From Owenia fusiformis (lineage: Eukaryota; Annelida; Polychaeta; Sabellida; Oweniidae), in the NCBI GenBank assembly GCA_903813345.2, contig CAIIXF020000001.1:2976001-3040000 (forward strand): a stretch of 64,000 bases of DNA, read 5' to 3'. A program made the translations under genes and the position numbers. This document shows positions 1-11,778 of the stretch, piece after piece. The first letter of the stretch is position 1; each line of letters opens with the position of its first letter. Under the pieces are notes generated by a model. It saw only the letters and a program-made list of their open reading frames with translations, searched no databases and was not told the DNA's origin.

Positions 1-222
1 CCTTGATAAGAGCCCAAGGTGTCTATAGGCAATATGTTTCGGAAGGAATGGGTCATTTAGCTTGAAAACCGAGGGCTTGTTCATTACGGGTTCACAATGT
101 AATGATGTTTTCCTGAAAGCAAGGAATGCCTTCATACTTTATTTTATACCAGAAAAAAAAGTTTTTCTTCCACCATAACGTTAAGGGCATCGAGCTAAAT
201 ATTGCTATATCCAATAAAATAC

Positions 223-552
223 CTGTAGGGGTACAATCAACACCAGCGTCTTCGTTGTGGCCGCATCCAGCTGACGATCCCCATGTGTAATGCGGGCACA
301 TATCAAGTGCATCCTCTGACCCTGTACACAACAATCGACTCAATTGGATGACTCCAGATGCGCTGCCGTATTTGGAACATGGATGCGCGACGGGATTGAT
401 TGGTGGTATGTTTAATGAATTACATACAACAAGTGCGTCTCGAACGTCCCATTTATCATCACAAACAGTACCCCATGTTCCGGAATAGAATACCTCTACA
501 CGGCCTGAAGTCCCATCCGCGCGTCCGTCTACTAAACGATAACTTTGACTCT
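223..552 (-). CDS. SRCR-domain exon of a scavenger-receptor-like gene (partial)
   Basis: One exon encoding a nearly complete scavenger receptor cysteine-rich (SRCR) domain. Seen: the opening YRLVDGRADGTSGRVEVFY, then GTWGTVCDD, the ALVVCNSL helix segment, and the closing GCGHNEDAGVDC. Seven cysteines are present. In minus-strand order the exon is preceded by a possible acceptor (gcgtag, near 553) and followed by a good donor (acag/gtattt, at 223/222). Reading continues past both sites but loses all family resemblance, so the flanking in-frame residues are probably intron. SRCR domains are extracellular ligand-binding modules that usually occur in tandem in receptors or secreted proteins. No other domain of this gene is visible; the rest should lie off the left edge (3' side) or in undetected exons upstream. 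The family call is firm; the exact acceptor is not. Confidence 0.85.
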
Positions 553-619
553 CTACGCCCACAATAAAGCAAACGAAAATGTGTATATATAAGTGATTGT
601 GAACATGGTAAATCATCAT

Positions 620-2772
620 TCCATAGGATAACTTCTATGTAGCGAATTGACTACTGATGAAACCGCATCTCTTGTCATCTGTTGATGATCTAAATGGTTT
701 TTGAAGTGCTAATATGACGTCAATGATTAGCTCTATTTGCTTATTGATGCAGGGTGTGTCATGACCATATTTGGAATCAGATAGTATCAGGTTATATAAA
801 ATTGTTCAATATACCAATATCACTTCATTACCCTACCTATTTAATTGTTTGTTTCCGAGAAAGGTTAGAATATAGGAACCGAAGTTATTGATGATCGTAT
901 TGTTGCAAACGTACTTTATCCGTTGAATATGGGCGCATGCGCAACATTTTATCACCTACCAAGAATAGAAAACACATTCATACCCATCATTCAGATAAGG
1001 AAATGAGACAAATAATCAATATAAAATACTGGAAATTACGTTTCTTACTATACCTTGTTCTCTAATTAAATTACGATTCATACAATGTACTCAGAGGAAC
1101 ATATTACTCAATTTTAAACATAGCCCTTAATTTTACACGTCATTAAAACGTTTGAAACTAAAATAGTACGGTATGTACAGTAGTATAACACAATTGTTTG
1201 CATTTAAGCAATACTCATCTACAAAATTATAAAGTGAATGACATAAAGGGAAATTGATACATGTATTTGATAACAAATAAAATATACCAGAGCAATGCAA
1301 GAGGATTATATTTGTGCCGACACAACCCGTACAAGCTAAGGTCGGCTAGCAGGGAGTACTAGGGAGTACACAAGGTACTTTACAAATTACGCCATGACCT
1401 TACTGGTCCTCATTACTTCAGAGAATTAGAACCCTTAAGAAAATTCTTCTAGTTCATGTCATGTGTGACCCTAAATAAGCCAATGAGCCTCCATAATACA
1501 TATGGGGTATATATCATGTGACCATAAATAAGCCAATGAGCGTCCATAATACATATGGGGTATATATCATGTGACCATAAATAAGCCAATGAGCGTCCAT
1601 AATACATATGGGGTATATATCATGTGACCATAAATAAGCCAATAAGCGTCCATAATACATATGGGGTATATATCATGTGACCAAAAATAAGCCAATAAGC
1701 ATTTGTAATACTATGGGTATATTATATTTACATTATTATAATCATAATGACTGGTCGAAATATGGATTGCCAGTAAGTAAATTATTTACTGTAAATACAT
1801 ATGGGGTACCTCAAGATTCCATATAAAGTTTATTTTTTTTATAGATATTCTGCCATGGCAGCTATTTGTGCTTAGAATGGGACTTTACTCGTTATATCTT
1901 CAACGACCATAAGTCTTACTGATTTTGATAGCCATAAATTGAGGGGAGGACATTATTATGTAAGTTAGATTGTTTGGGTTGCGCGTGTTTTCATTATACT
2001 ATTTTCTTAAATGTTCCTTCTCAATGGGTTTTAGATTTAATATCTTTTGGTCTTCCGGCATTTGTGCTTTCCTGCATATATAGTAAGTCTACTTAAATTG
2101 ATTCCATGAATTTAACCAGATGTAGCATTTCTAAGTCATTCAGTACATACAATGAGTCAATGACCGAATAAACGGCAAGTGACGATAAACAGACATGACC
2201 TTAAATTGAGATGATTGTTTTTAAATCTTTAAAATTGAGCTCTTCTAAAAATTTACTAAGTCTCCGCATACATGTTGCGATGTACTTTTATATTTCAAAA
2301 CGTTTTAAAATTAAGTTATATTCTGTGGACTAAAGATATAGTATAGTTTTGTATTATACAACAATCAGATATTGATTCTGAACTAATATTCCAGTAAATA
2401 CCCTTTATGTACTACCTTTAAAGATCAATGCCATGGATATAGTAATCGAGTGCCAGGAACATTCCGAGAGGGCATTGGACATGGTGTATCGATAAGGCTA
2501 TACTTAAAGGTTATCTGTTTTATAAGAAGAACGTTTCGATGATTGATTCGATTGTACTGAAATCAGAATATCAATAGAAATAACATAAATGTACTCTCAA
2601 TAATTTGACTTTCTTGTAAATAAATGATGAAGGAATTGAAAACAGCTTTTAACTACTTAATTGATGCTCAATTCCTTTGTCATATATTTTGTAATCAAAC
2701 ATAATTTCTCCATCAGCGTAACTTTAAAGACAGATTACGCAGACATTTACTTGATTGTTCCCTTGATGTACT
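620..2772. other. Non-coding stretch between the SRCR exon and the sulfotransferase
   Basis: No open frame with recognisable family motifs on either strand. Apart from the tandem repeat at 1459-1725 it is AT-rich single-copy-looking sequence. An upstream exon of the SRCR gene could be hidden here, but none was identified. Confidence 0.5.
1459..1725. repeat. Tandem repeat, 53-bp unit, about five copies
   Basis: The unit starts catgtgaccataaataagcc, continues through 'aatgagcgtccataatacat' and ends 'atggggtatatat'. The middle copies are almost identical; the first and last are diverged. One isolated, diverged unit of the same sequence lies at about 26915-26975, so the monomer also exists outside the array. 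Confidence 0.9.
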
Positions 2773-3921
2773 TTATATATCGTTAATGTCAAAGGTAAGG
2801 AGTGATTCATTGTCTTGAATGGTTTGCTCGACCTGTTTAAAGTTTGAGATCTTTGAGCCTAGTCCTCGGGGACTTTGTTTAACAAGTTTTGGTAGATAGT
2901 TTTTAATGGGCGTTGGTAGGCCAATAAATTCAATAGCCTGTCTGACAACATTGTTCATTCCTGATACACCATTATCAAAGTCTTCATATGTTAGTATTAT
3001 CTTGCGTGGGTAGTTTTGCAATTCTTTCATACTAGATCTGTACCCATCCAATAGCTTAGTTCTGTAATCAAGAAAATCCTCCCATCTCAGAGGTACCTTC
3101 GTTATCTCGTTGGGTTTAATGCGGCTGTTGTATTGTCCTCTGGCAATGGCAGTTTGAAGTGACATAAACTGTTGAAGTAATTCACGGCGGTACATTACGA
3201 TTATATTGGGATAGCCAAGGTGTTTCACTATATCCATTAATGTTATATTATTTGCGGCTAATTGCACATTGGTGATTTTAAAACCAGGAGTTACATTTGG
3301 ATCGTCTTCTATATCTTCTTCTAGCATGTCTTTTATATAGTTCAATAAAATATGTTTCTCCGGTGGGATTTGATTATTAGAAGAAAGTCTTAGCTCATAT
3401 GGCTTTTTATTCTCATGGAGGATAGCGTCATGGCATATGATATTTGGATGGTTATTCAGTAGCTCTTTAAAGACGGATGTCCCTGACCTCGGCATAGAGA
3501 GGATGAGGAAATAACGCCTGCGTTCTCCAGGGGTGTTTGTGACGTCAGGGGAACTGTATCCACCAGGCGGATTAGGATATGCTATATCATCATCGTTGTC
3601 ATTCTCACTCTCATCTTCGTCACTGTCATCTTCATCTTCGTACTCTACAGTACTTATAAACATTGGGGATGTTTCCTGTTTATTCGGATATTTCTCCTGA
3701 TCCTTGAATTTGCCGACATCAGGAAGGACGTCAGAAAGGACGTTATTTTCTTCCATAACACGATCTAGTCCTTCAAAACTTCGTACAGCATACTCTGAGG
3801 TATCTGAGATTGGTCGAGAAGGTTCCACTAATCTTGTGCTGATGTATGCCAAGATGCCAAATATAAAAATGATGACGAAACAATGGAGAGTCTTGAACCT
3901 TGGAATTCCTGTTCTGATCAT
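2773..3921 (-). CDS. Membrane-bound sulfotransferase, single exon
   Basis: 382-residue type II membrane protein predicted to transfer sulfate from PAPS to a glycan in the Golgi lumen. Residues about 11-28 form a single hydrophobic anchor after a short basic N-terminus. A stem follows with a very acidic stretch (residues 93-112, mostly Asp/Glu). The 5'-phosphosulfate-binding loop is FLILSMPRSGTSVFKELL (about 138-155). The 3'-phosphate-binding segment is NIIVMYRRELLQQFMSLQTA (about 239-258). The YRR...L..Q..SLQ.A pattern resembles the NodH/Stf0-type sulfotransferase group more than the CHST15 or WSCD enzymes next door; the acceptor glycan cannot be told. The frame is open throughout with no intron, which could reflect an old retrocopy. 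It is transcribed divergently from the CHST15-like gene; the two start codons are about 0.6 kb apart. Confidence 0.85.
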   Translation of the reverse strand: MIRTGIPRFKTLHCFVIIFIFGILAYISTRLVEPSRPISDTSEYAVRSFEGLDRVMEENNVLSDVLPDVGKFKDQEKYPNKQETSPMFISTVEYEDEDDSDEDESENDNDDDIAYPNPPGGYSSPDVTNTPGERRRYFLILSMPRSGTSVFKELLNNHPNIICHDAILHENKKPYELRLSSNNQIPPEKHILLNYIKDMLEEDIEDDPNVTPGFKITNVQLAANNITLMDIVKHLGYPNIIVMYRRELLQQFMSLQTAIARGQYNSRIKPNEITKVPLRWEDFLDYRTKLLDGYRSSMKELQNYPRKIILTYEDFDNGVSGMNNVVRQAIEFIGLPTPIKNYLPKLVKQSPRGLGSKISNFKQVEQTIQDNESLLTFDINDI

Positions 3922-4535
3922 TTTAACGCTTGTAATAGTTCCACCATGTGATTCGGAAATAGGTTAGATGTAATTGATATATTTGTATAGATAATACACG
4001 TTATTGTTGTTTTAATTACATGTCAACACCAATCTAGGCTTATTGTTTCAAAATTATTTGCGCATAAGTTCTGGCATGTTGTTTTTTAATGAAATATGGG
4101 ACTGAACATAAAACAAATGAATTGGTATGCAATTTGTATGGAGTTCATTTACTTTCATCAGTTTAACGATCAAGTCTTGCCAGGAAACTACCAAATTACC
4201 AATTCAGTGAAAAAATAATTTATTGTTATTATAAAAGTAATCTATCTTGCCCATTGAAAGGGTCTGTTTTTCTTAGGTAGTATAAACAGAAAATTTCCAA
4301 ACCAAATGCTTTCTCAATATAAAGTATATCTCCCTATTTCTAATTGCAATTTGAGGGAGCTGTTGACCATTTGTACTTTCACTTATGAAACTCGGACGAT
4401 CAACATGAGTAATGGATGGTTTATGACAGCATTGTATTAACCAGCATAGAACGTACATGCGTATGTCAAAACACTTGGGGTTATAAAACTACCTTCATTC
4501 ATACAGATTATCTCTCCTGAGTGCAAGCTACTGAA
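3922..4535. promoter_or_regulatory. Intergenic region between two divergent sulfotransferase genes
   Basis: About 0.6 kb separates the start codons of two head-to-head genes, so both promoters should lie here. No clear TATA box, operator or conserved element was recognised. The assignment is positional only. Confidence 0.35.
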
Positions 4536-7500
4536 ATGAATGCTAAGTATTTTTTCATCTGTAGTTTCTTAGGAATTGTTCCAGTTTTTATTTTCGCACG
4601 AACTCTGTTGTATCGGAATTTTAAAGGGCCGTATGGATATACATTTAACATATTTGGAAATGTTTATAATATATTTGATGGTCACATACACAATGGTGGA
4701 TCAAGTTCTACGCTACCAGCAAGTTATCTTCATGCAAATATGAATAACACTGGAGTTATAGTGGCCAGGGCAGATATGACCCCAAATTCAACCGGATTGA
4801 AATATCATCGAACTGGATCTATCCATGGAAAGGATGCAATACAATTAGCAATTGATCGAGAAAAGATAATAGACTTATTTGGAATAAACGAATCGATGTA
4901 TAGGAATATCAGTAGCGTGATAACAGAACAAGAGATGTTTGATCGACAGATGAGAATCCCGACACCGATCCTAGATATAGTATGACGCAAACTTCACTGG
5001 GGGGTATCGTGATGCAACAACACCGTGTTGTTGCATCAAGATGGCCAGACTTCCGGTGATAGATTTTCGTACGATGTTTTGTTTTCCCAATTTACACCCA
5101 TTTCTAGGACGAGTTGCTCAATAATCATACACGTGCAGTTAGCGCATGATCTATATTTTAAAAAACTGTCATTTGTATACACGTAGCATCATCAAGAAGC
5201 GATAAATTCGTGGTTTTAATTCCTCACTATTGATGCAACAACACCACTCTGTTTTTTATCGATGATGCAACAACACCAATGTGCTGATGCAAAAACGCCA
5301 ATATAATGTATCATTGAACAACAAGAGAAACTGTTTTATGTTCTGTTAACTGGTGTAGGTCGGGACATGAATAAAACGCGTGGGTCAGTGGTCCATGAAC
5401 GAAACGTATTTTGTTTGGTTTCTTTGTCTATATCAAAGTTAAAAGGATATACAAGGCAAACTAAATAAAGTACAAAATCCCCGGGAGGCAATCTCATTGA
5501 TATTGTATCTGAAAAATAAAGATTATACATTTTCTAAATTAAATGCCCTTGATTTACCGTATGGAAATTGCTTACAAATAACTAATATAATTTTGGAAAG
5601 ACAACAGATATCAGTCATTTTGTGTTGTTAGTACCACAATTGAAATACTCAATTCTGATTGGTTGATGAGCGGGCAACAAAATGTATTGTTAGTACCTGA
5701 ACTGAAATACTCAATTCTGATTGGGTGAGCGGGGCGGTCAAAATTATGTACTGTTGCCCGCTACTAGGTACTGTTGACCGCTACTTCTGAAAAAAAAGTT
5801 TCATGACGTCACAAAAAAAACATGGAAGACGGTCATTTTGTAAACGTTGATGAAAATGACTTTACTAGGCGACAAGTATAGCAAAAATACAAATAGAAAC
5901 TTAAAATTAACATTAATTCACTAACGAGTACGCCGTGATGTGCCAAATACAGAGTTAAGCTACTTGCACTGTCTCCATATTTTTTTCTATGCTATTGCTA
6001 ACGTGGTTCGGAGAAAAGGTTGTGAAATGAAGCCATGCCGATTGATGATTTTCGTCTATATGTGTATTATTAGTTTACTCGGACTAACAAAACAATTGTA
6101 GACCTCTCCATTCGATCAACCGTCAAAATCATATACCTACCTATATAACTACTTTAGACCTCGACTTTCGGTCTCTGTCAACAGTAGTTTTTCGGTTTGC
6201 AGTCTCGGTATACAATATACAATTGTTGACCTCTCCAGAGGTCAACCGGCAAAATTGTATACCGAGACTGTAAACCGAGAAACTACTGTTGACAGAGACC
6301 GAAGGTCGAGGTCAACAGTAGTTTCAAGGTTTACAGTCGAGGTATATGATTTTGACGGTTGACCGAATGGAGAGGTCTACAATTGTTTTGTTAGTCAGAA
6401 GAAACTAATAATACACATATAGACGACAGTCATCAACCATGGCTTCACTTCACAATCTTTTCTTCGAACCAAGCCAGCAATAATTTTTTAAGAACATTTG
6501 AAGACAGTGGTAGCTAGATTCTCTGTTTTCGGCACATAACTGCGAACTCACTACGTTTGTATTTGTATTTTTGCTATACTCGTCGTCTAGCAAAGTCAAA
6601 ATATCACTTTCATCAACGTTTACAAAATGTCCGTCTACGCTTTTTTCTGGAAACATTGTGACGTCATATTCCCCATAATTCACAAGTGTAGTACAGTAAC
6701 ATACGCGGTCAATAATATGATATCCCATGATTCACAGGTGAGGTACAGGCAAAAATGTTGACCGCTAATTGACCTATCAGATGCGAGTATTTACACTGAG
6801 GTACTAACAATTTTGCCGGTTGACCTCTGGGGAGGTCAACAATTGTAAACTGTTGACCGCTACTAGGTACTGTTGACCCCTATTTTTGAAAAATTGTTTT
6901 TAATGTTGAAATTTTTTTAATTTTGAAAAATAAGTTGTGTAAAAAATTACAAGCATTTGACGGTTTGGGGATTTTTTGCTAAAATATGATACCTTTACTG
7001 TACTTATCAAATATGTTCACGTGATATTCGATTATATATTCGTCCAATTATTATATTATTTGGACTAACAGAACAATTGTTAACCTCTCTTTTCGGTCAA
7101 CTGGCAAAAGTGCCCTCGACCTCTGGTCTTGATCAACAGTACTTTCAAGGTTTACAGTATCGGTATACAATTTTGCCAGTTGACCTTAAGAGAGGTCTAC
7201 AATTGTATTATATCCTTCAAATTATTATATTCTTCGGACTAACAAACAATTGTTAACCTCTCTATTCGGTCAACTGGCCAAAGTGTATACCTCAACAGTA
7301 AACCCTGAGAGTACTGTTGACCTCGACCTCCGAACTTTCAAGGTTTACAGTATCGGTATACAATTTTGCCAGTTGACCTCAAGAGAGGTCTACAATTGTA
7401 TATTGTATATCCTTTGTTATCCCACCCAAAGTATGATGTCATATATCAAGTTGAAGAGTTGTATACGCTGCTCAGGAGTTTACGCTATCCAGGAGTTGTA

Positions 7501-10500
7501 CATCGTTCTCAAGAGTTGTATAGGATGAGTGTTGGTTTAATGATATTGCAGTTATACAATGCTATTATATAAAGGTTATTTACTGAGAGGGATTCAATAT
7601 TGGTTTTATTCCGAGAGACAATATGATATTTCCCGAGGGCCCGGGATATCTGGGATAACTGTACCCCTATAAATTTACCTTTTTAGGCCCTAAATCTTAT
7701 CACTTTTGTTTACCTTTTTACTCAGTCGGAGAGAAGGAATCCAAAGAGAGCAATAACGCTACAGGTAGTTTATCACTGTTCCACAGATGGATGATAGATA
7801 ATTTCCAATAGCTCATCATGTTTACCGAGAACGAAAGATGTTTGTCCACCATTTTGAATGATACTGACTGGAGTCAGGGTCATCAAGCCATGGAACACAG
7901 TGGTTTATGAAAATAGATTGGGTTACTAAAGTTTGCCATGTTAAAGGCGATTGAACTATGTTATAGAACAACGTCCAGTACATTATAATATTTAAAAGTA
8001 TAAATTTGTGAAAATACATATAAAGGATCTTCGCCCGCAGACGTGTATTTTGAATGCCTTGAGAAGAACGCAAATATGGGTAATGGGTAACGGTGTTGCA
8101 ATAGTAGCATTTAAAAATCTGTTCCTCTCGAGATTTATGGTCTTCTGAAATGATACTATTAATTGGTGTTGCTGCATCATTGCTCAAATCTAGAGGAGTG
8201 TTGTTGCATCTTCGGTCTGGTGTTGTTGCATCAATAGTGAGGAACTAAAACCGTGAACTAATTGCTTCTTGGTGATGGTACATGTATACTAATGACAGTT
8301 TCTTTAAATATAGATCGTGCGCTAACTGCACGTGTATTGTTATTGAGCAACTCGTCCTAGAAAGGGGTTTAATTGGGGAAACAAAATATCGTACGAAAAT
8401 CTATCACCGGAAGTCTGGCCATCTTGATGCAACAACACGGTGTTGTTGCATCACGATACTCCCCAGTGAACTTGTTTCACTAAATATTTTTATACGTTTT
8501 TTTGTTATCAATAGTGAGTTAAGCTTGCAGTATTTTTCATAACCTAAACACGAACGGAAAATATTTAAGCGATATTTGTATGGGCGAATGATCATACGTA
8601 TAGTTTGTCGTTTCGATTTTACATGCTAGCTAAACTCCCTATTGATGATAAATCTTGTACATATACTATATTATATCTACAGTATATCTATGTATACAAT
8701 TTCCTTACCTGAAGTGCTTTCTTTTCCTCTCCCAACCTTTGCAGAATCCCCCAAGTGAATTCCTGCAGGAGTCGAAGAATCCCTGCTGGATAGGGAATAT
8801 TTTCGAGAGCGATACAAACCCCTGCACTGAAGACAATGGTCTGTGTAAATTGTACAAAAAACTATTTAACCAAACAACTAACATACAAACAAATCGTCTA
8901 AAAACTCGCAGTCCATGGAAACTAAGATGTATACCATATTTTTACCTCATAGGCTTTCCAAAGTGTGGAACCACCGACCTTGCAGCTAGGATTTCACATC
9001 ATCCGCAAATATTAGGTAGATTCAAAGAATTCCATTTCTGGTCAAAACTAAGGAAGGATACGCAGGGAGGTTTGATTGACACCTTTAAACCGTATGTTGA
9101 TATGTTTGATATGATTGCCGAAAACATTCGGAACGACATCAAGCTTCGCAGTCATTCCGATGCCATCACAGGTGAGCACATTCTAAAATGCGATGAATAC
9201 ACAACAAAACCCGGGGTGTCTAATGACTGTTATGAATATATGTTTATTTGTGATTTTAATAAATAGCTAAACAAGTCATAGCTTTAATTTCATGTTTGTT
9301 ATTCTCTCCGCATTCCATCATTAATTTTATTTATTTGAAGGCGATAATTCCCCATCAACTGTCTTCTTCTACAATGGGGAATATGATGGAAATGGCCCCG
9401 TCATCATAAATGCCGATATCATGAAACACATAAGCCCATCAACGACGAAATATATTTGTATATTAAGAGACCCAGTAGAAAGGTAAGCGGTAATTAAAAA
9501 TGTTAATGTTAATCTTAAATAACATAGTAATTTTAGTACTAATCAAGAGTCTTAACTCAACTTAGTGTTGTATGTTTGTTTTAGATCTCTGTCCGAGTAC
9601 TACTACTGGCACAACGAAGAAGGTGCAATAAAGTCCAATATGAATCACAGTCAGTATTATCATGTGATGGTCCAAGATGGAATCAGGCGATTTGAGGAGT
9701 GTGCTTCAAATAATCCTCTCAGATATTGTGTTTATTTGCTTTCCAGAAAAGGATTTGGGCGTGGTGCCATGGTATATATTTTTTCAATTTTACAAACATT
9801 GTATCGTGTATTGGTTATTTTCATTACATCACCAATTGAATTTTCTTATCTACCTGAAAAATATAAAATGATTATACTCTCCTCGAAGATAATGAGACCT
9901 TGATGGTCTACTAAAACAGTACGATTCGAGTAACTTTCACAATTGGTCAAATGTTCCCATACTACATTGGGAACAAAGTAAGCTGTCATGTAAACATTCT
10001 ATTTCTAGTTTCGTGTTGCACTTGGAATTTATCACGTGTTTTTGGATGATTGGATCAAAGTGGTTGGAAAGGACGCCTTACTGGTTCTTAAGATGGAAGA
10101 CTTAAGGACGAACCTGACAGGAGTTATGACATCAGTATTTGACCACTTGGATGTCAAACCACGCTTAGGTAGGGAGAACATATACGACGATATTTTATCG
10201 AAAGCGTATGCATGTTTAGCTCATTTTTTGAGTGGTCGTAGCCCCACTCCATTACCCCAAGGACACCTATAGACGTCCTCGATTGCCCATTTAAGCAAAC
10301 GACTATCATCGATCAAAGTATTAAGCATGTTAAACCTTGAAAGAGAGATTTTTGGAAGACCATCCTGTTATATGTTATGTTGACTATACTGTTGAATTAT
10401 GTGGTTCAAGGAATGCTTGTTAACTCGTTATATTTTATCATTTCAGAAAACCTTGAAGAGGAATACACACGAAAAATATTAAGTAATGAAAAACAAAACG

Positions 10501-10622
10501 TACAAACTAATAGACAAGACATGCTCCAAGCAACACGAGTGTTACTACAGAAATTCTACAATGGACATAATAAAATATTAAGATATGTCTTGGATAACGA
10601 AAAATATAATTGGGGTTATTGA
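4536..10622 (+). CDS. Carbohydrate sulfotransferase 15-like protein, six exons
   Basis: Exons: 4536-4979, 8745-9171, 9341-9482, 9585-9771, 10009-10168, 10447-10622 (TGA). All introns are GT-AG and all phases match, giving 511 residues, near the length of vertebrate CHST15 (N-acetylgalactosamine 4-sulfate 6-O-sulfotransferase). Residues about 4-22 are the signal anchor, followed by a lumenal stem with N-glycosylation sites. The 5'-PAPS loop is FYLIGFPKCGTTDLAARI (from about 214). GDNSPST and the 3'-phosphate segment KYICILRDPVERSLSEYYYW (327-346) follow. The C-terminal helix ends in a family-like YNWGY. The ATG at 4536 is chosen because the reading frame upstream offers only a GTG. Role inferred from the family: sulfation of chondroitin/dermatan-type or other GalNAc glycans in the Golgi. 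Intron 1 carries a transposon at 4995-8468. Exon 1 has no strong similarity of its own and is attached by phase and its anchor, so it is the least certain part. Confidence 0.85.
5626..6830. repeat. Large imperfect palindrome nested in the transposon
   Basis: The two arms fold around a centre near 6235. Pairs seen include caattgtagacctctccatt (about 6091) with aatggagaggtctacaattg (about 6366), and the stretch tttgtaaacgttgatgaaa at about 5838 with its complement near 6615-6635. The same 'gacctct...gaggtc' words recur outside it up to 7400. Confidence 0.8.
6450..6728 (-). pseudogene. Possible captured fragment of a coding sequence in the palindrome
   Basis: 92-residue open frame. Its middle, DGHFVNVDESDILTLLDDEY followed by SKNTNTN, resembles the N-terminal lead-in of Crypton/ZMYM/QRICH1-type tyrosine-recombinase-like proteins (an acidic 'DI..LL..' helix followed by KNT). 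The opposite arm (about 5822-5930) carries a decayed copy of the same words. No catalytic core is present. The similarity is from memory of the family's look and is weak. Confidence 0.25.
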
Positions 10623-11778
10623 TTCAGACATTGAAAGTTGTGATGTTTATCTATAAACTATATTACCATAACCTTTATTTGGTTGATCGAGATACTATTC
10701 ATCATTAATTTATATTACCATTTGATAGCAACTTGCATGTAATAAGTTTAAATGTGTTTGCTTCCTCATTCTTTTGAATTCCTTTTAGTATCAACGAACT
10801 CCTAATCGATGTCTTTTTATCATGCCACCATTGTGAAATATAGGAGTTCAGAGATTGGATCCATTGCTATAGTGATTTCTAGACATACAGTGGGCATAGG
10901 AGTTGAAGGGGATTTTTTTGATGTTGCGTAAAGAAACCTATCCAGTCCATGTTAAATATTCAAATCAAGGAGTATCCTATAATCAGAAATGTTGGATTTT
11001 TTAGAAATGCACATTACATGGCATGGAACGATAGAAGTAAAAATTAAGTAATATTTCGAAAGATTTTCGAAACTTATCCTCCATCAATCTTTTATGCCTT
11101 CATTTAACAATGAAAAAATTCAGAACCAACTGAGCCCTGGAACATTCATAAACTAGTTGTACTACTTTTATTTGGCAACTACCTCGATCTCCTGTCCCTC
11201 GGGTACCCTCCAATACACAGTCGTCGAAGAACGGCGAAAATCAATTGCATTGTTTACTTTATATAAATATGATGCAGGCAAACCTATAATGCTAATATAT
11301 GGCGACTGGCGATTTTTAGTAACTTAAAGTGAAAGCTGTAAATGTTTTTTTGGAATCACTAAAAACTTTACCGCTAGATATTTGGTAATAAGAAATGCAG
11401 ATTATAAAATACTTTTAATAGTATCTCTGGGTTGGTTCAATGTTCTCGGCTTACTAAAAATACATTATTCCCTGGTTCAAAACCGCTAGACGGACAATCC
11501 GTTACCCCAAAAGTGAAATAATTGCAATTGTGTTTCAAAGAAAACTTCATTGCGTGAACCCCAGCAAACTAATTACATTCAAAGTTCGATAAAACATGTT
11601 TTTAATTAATTTCATGGTTTGAATCACCACCGTTTGATTTGACTTTTATTTGAACACAAAACCTTTAATAGGCCGAATGTCAAACTGTCGCAGATAGTTA
11701 TCTCGTTCAAACAACACACATGGCTGCTTACAAGATGAATCCATATTGTTCCCCAATTTAATCCACAATGCTGTAATT
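10623..11778. other. Intergenic region between CHST15-like and WSCD-like genes
   Basis: Holds the 3' untranslated region of the upstream gene and the promoter/5' leader of the next one. No further coding sequence is recognised. A short upstream reading frame (ATG at about 11719, 13 codons ending in TAA) precedes the WSCD-like start and could dampen its translation if it is in the transcript. Confidence 0.4.

Larger units (their letters stand above)
4995..8468. mobile_element. 3.47-kb transposon with long terminal inverted repeats and a 5-bp target duplication
   Basis: The left end (CACTGGGG, then GTATCGTGATGCAACAACAC) is mirrored at the right end. The inverted repeats stay similar for roughly 250 bases (4995-5250 against 8215-8468), including a gatgcaacaacaccgtgttg hairpin. 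The element is flanked on both sides by AACTT (4990-4994 and 8469-8473), a perfect 5-bp target-site duplication. Inside is a foldback of more than 1 kb (about 5626-6830) and a tandem duplication of about 180 bp at 7050-7400. No transposase was found, so it is non-autonomous; the superfamily is unassigned. Confidence 0.85.

Noticed and set aside
7822-8595. Open frames at the right end of the 3.47-kb transposon
   Set aside because: No transposase or other motif; part of them is terminal inverted repeat.
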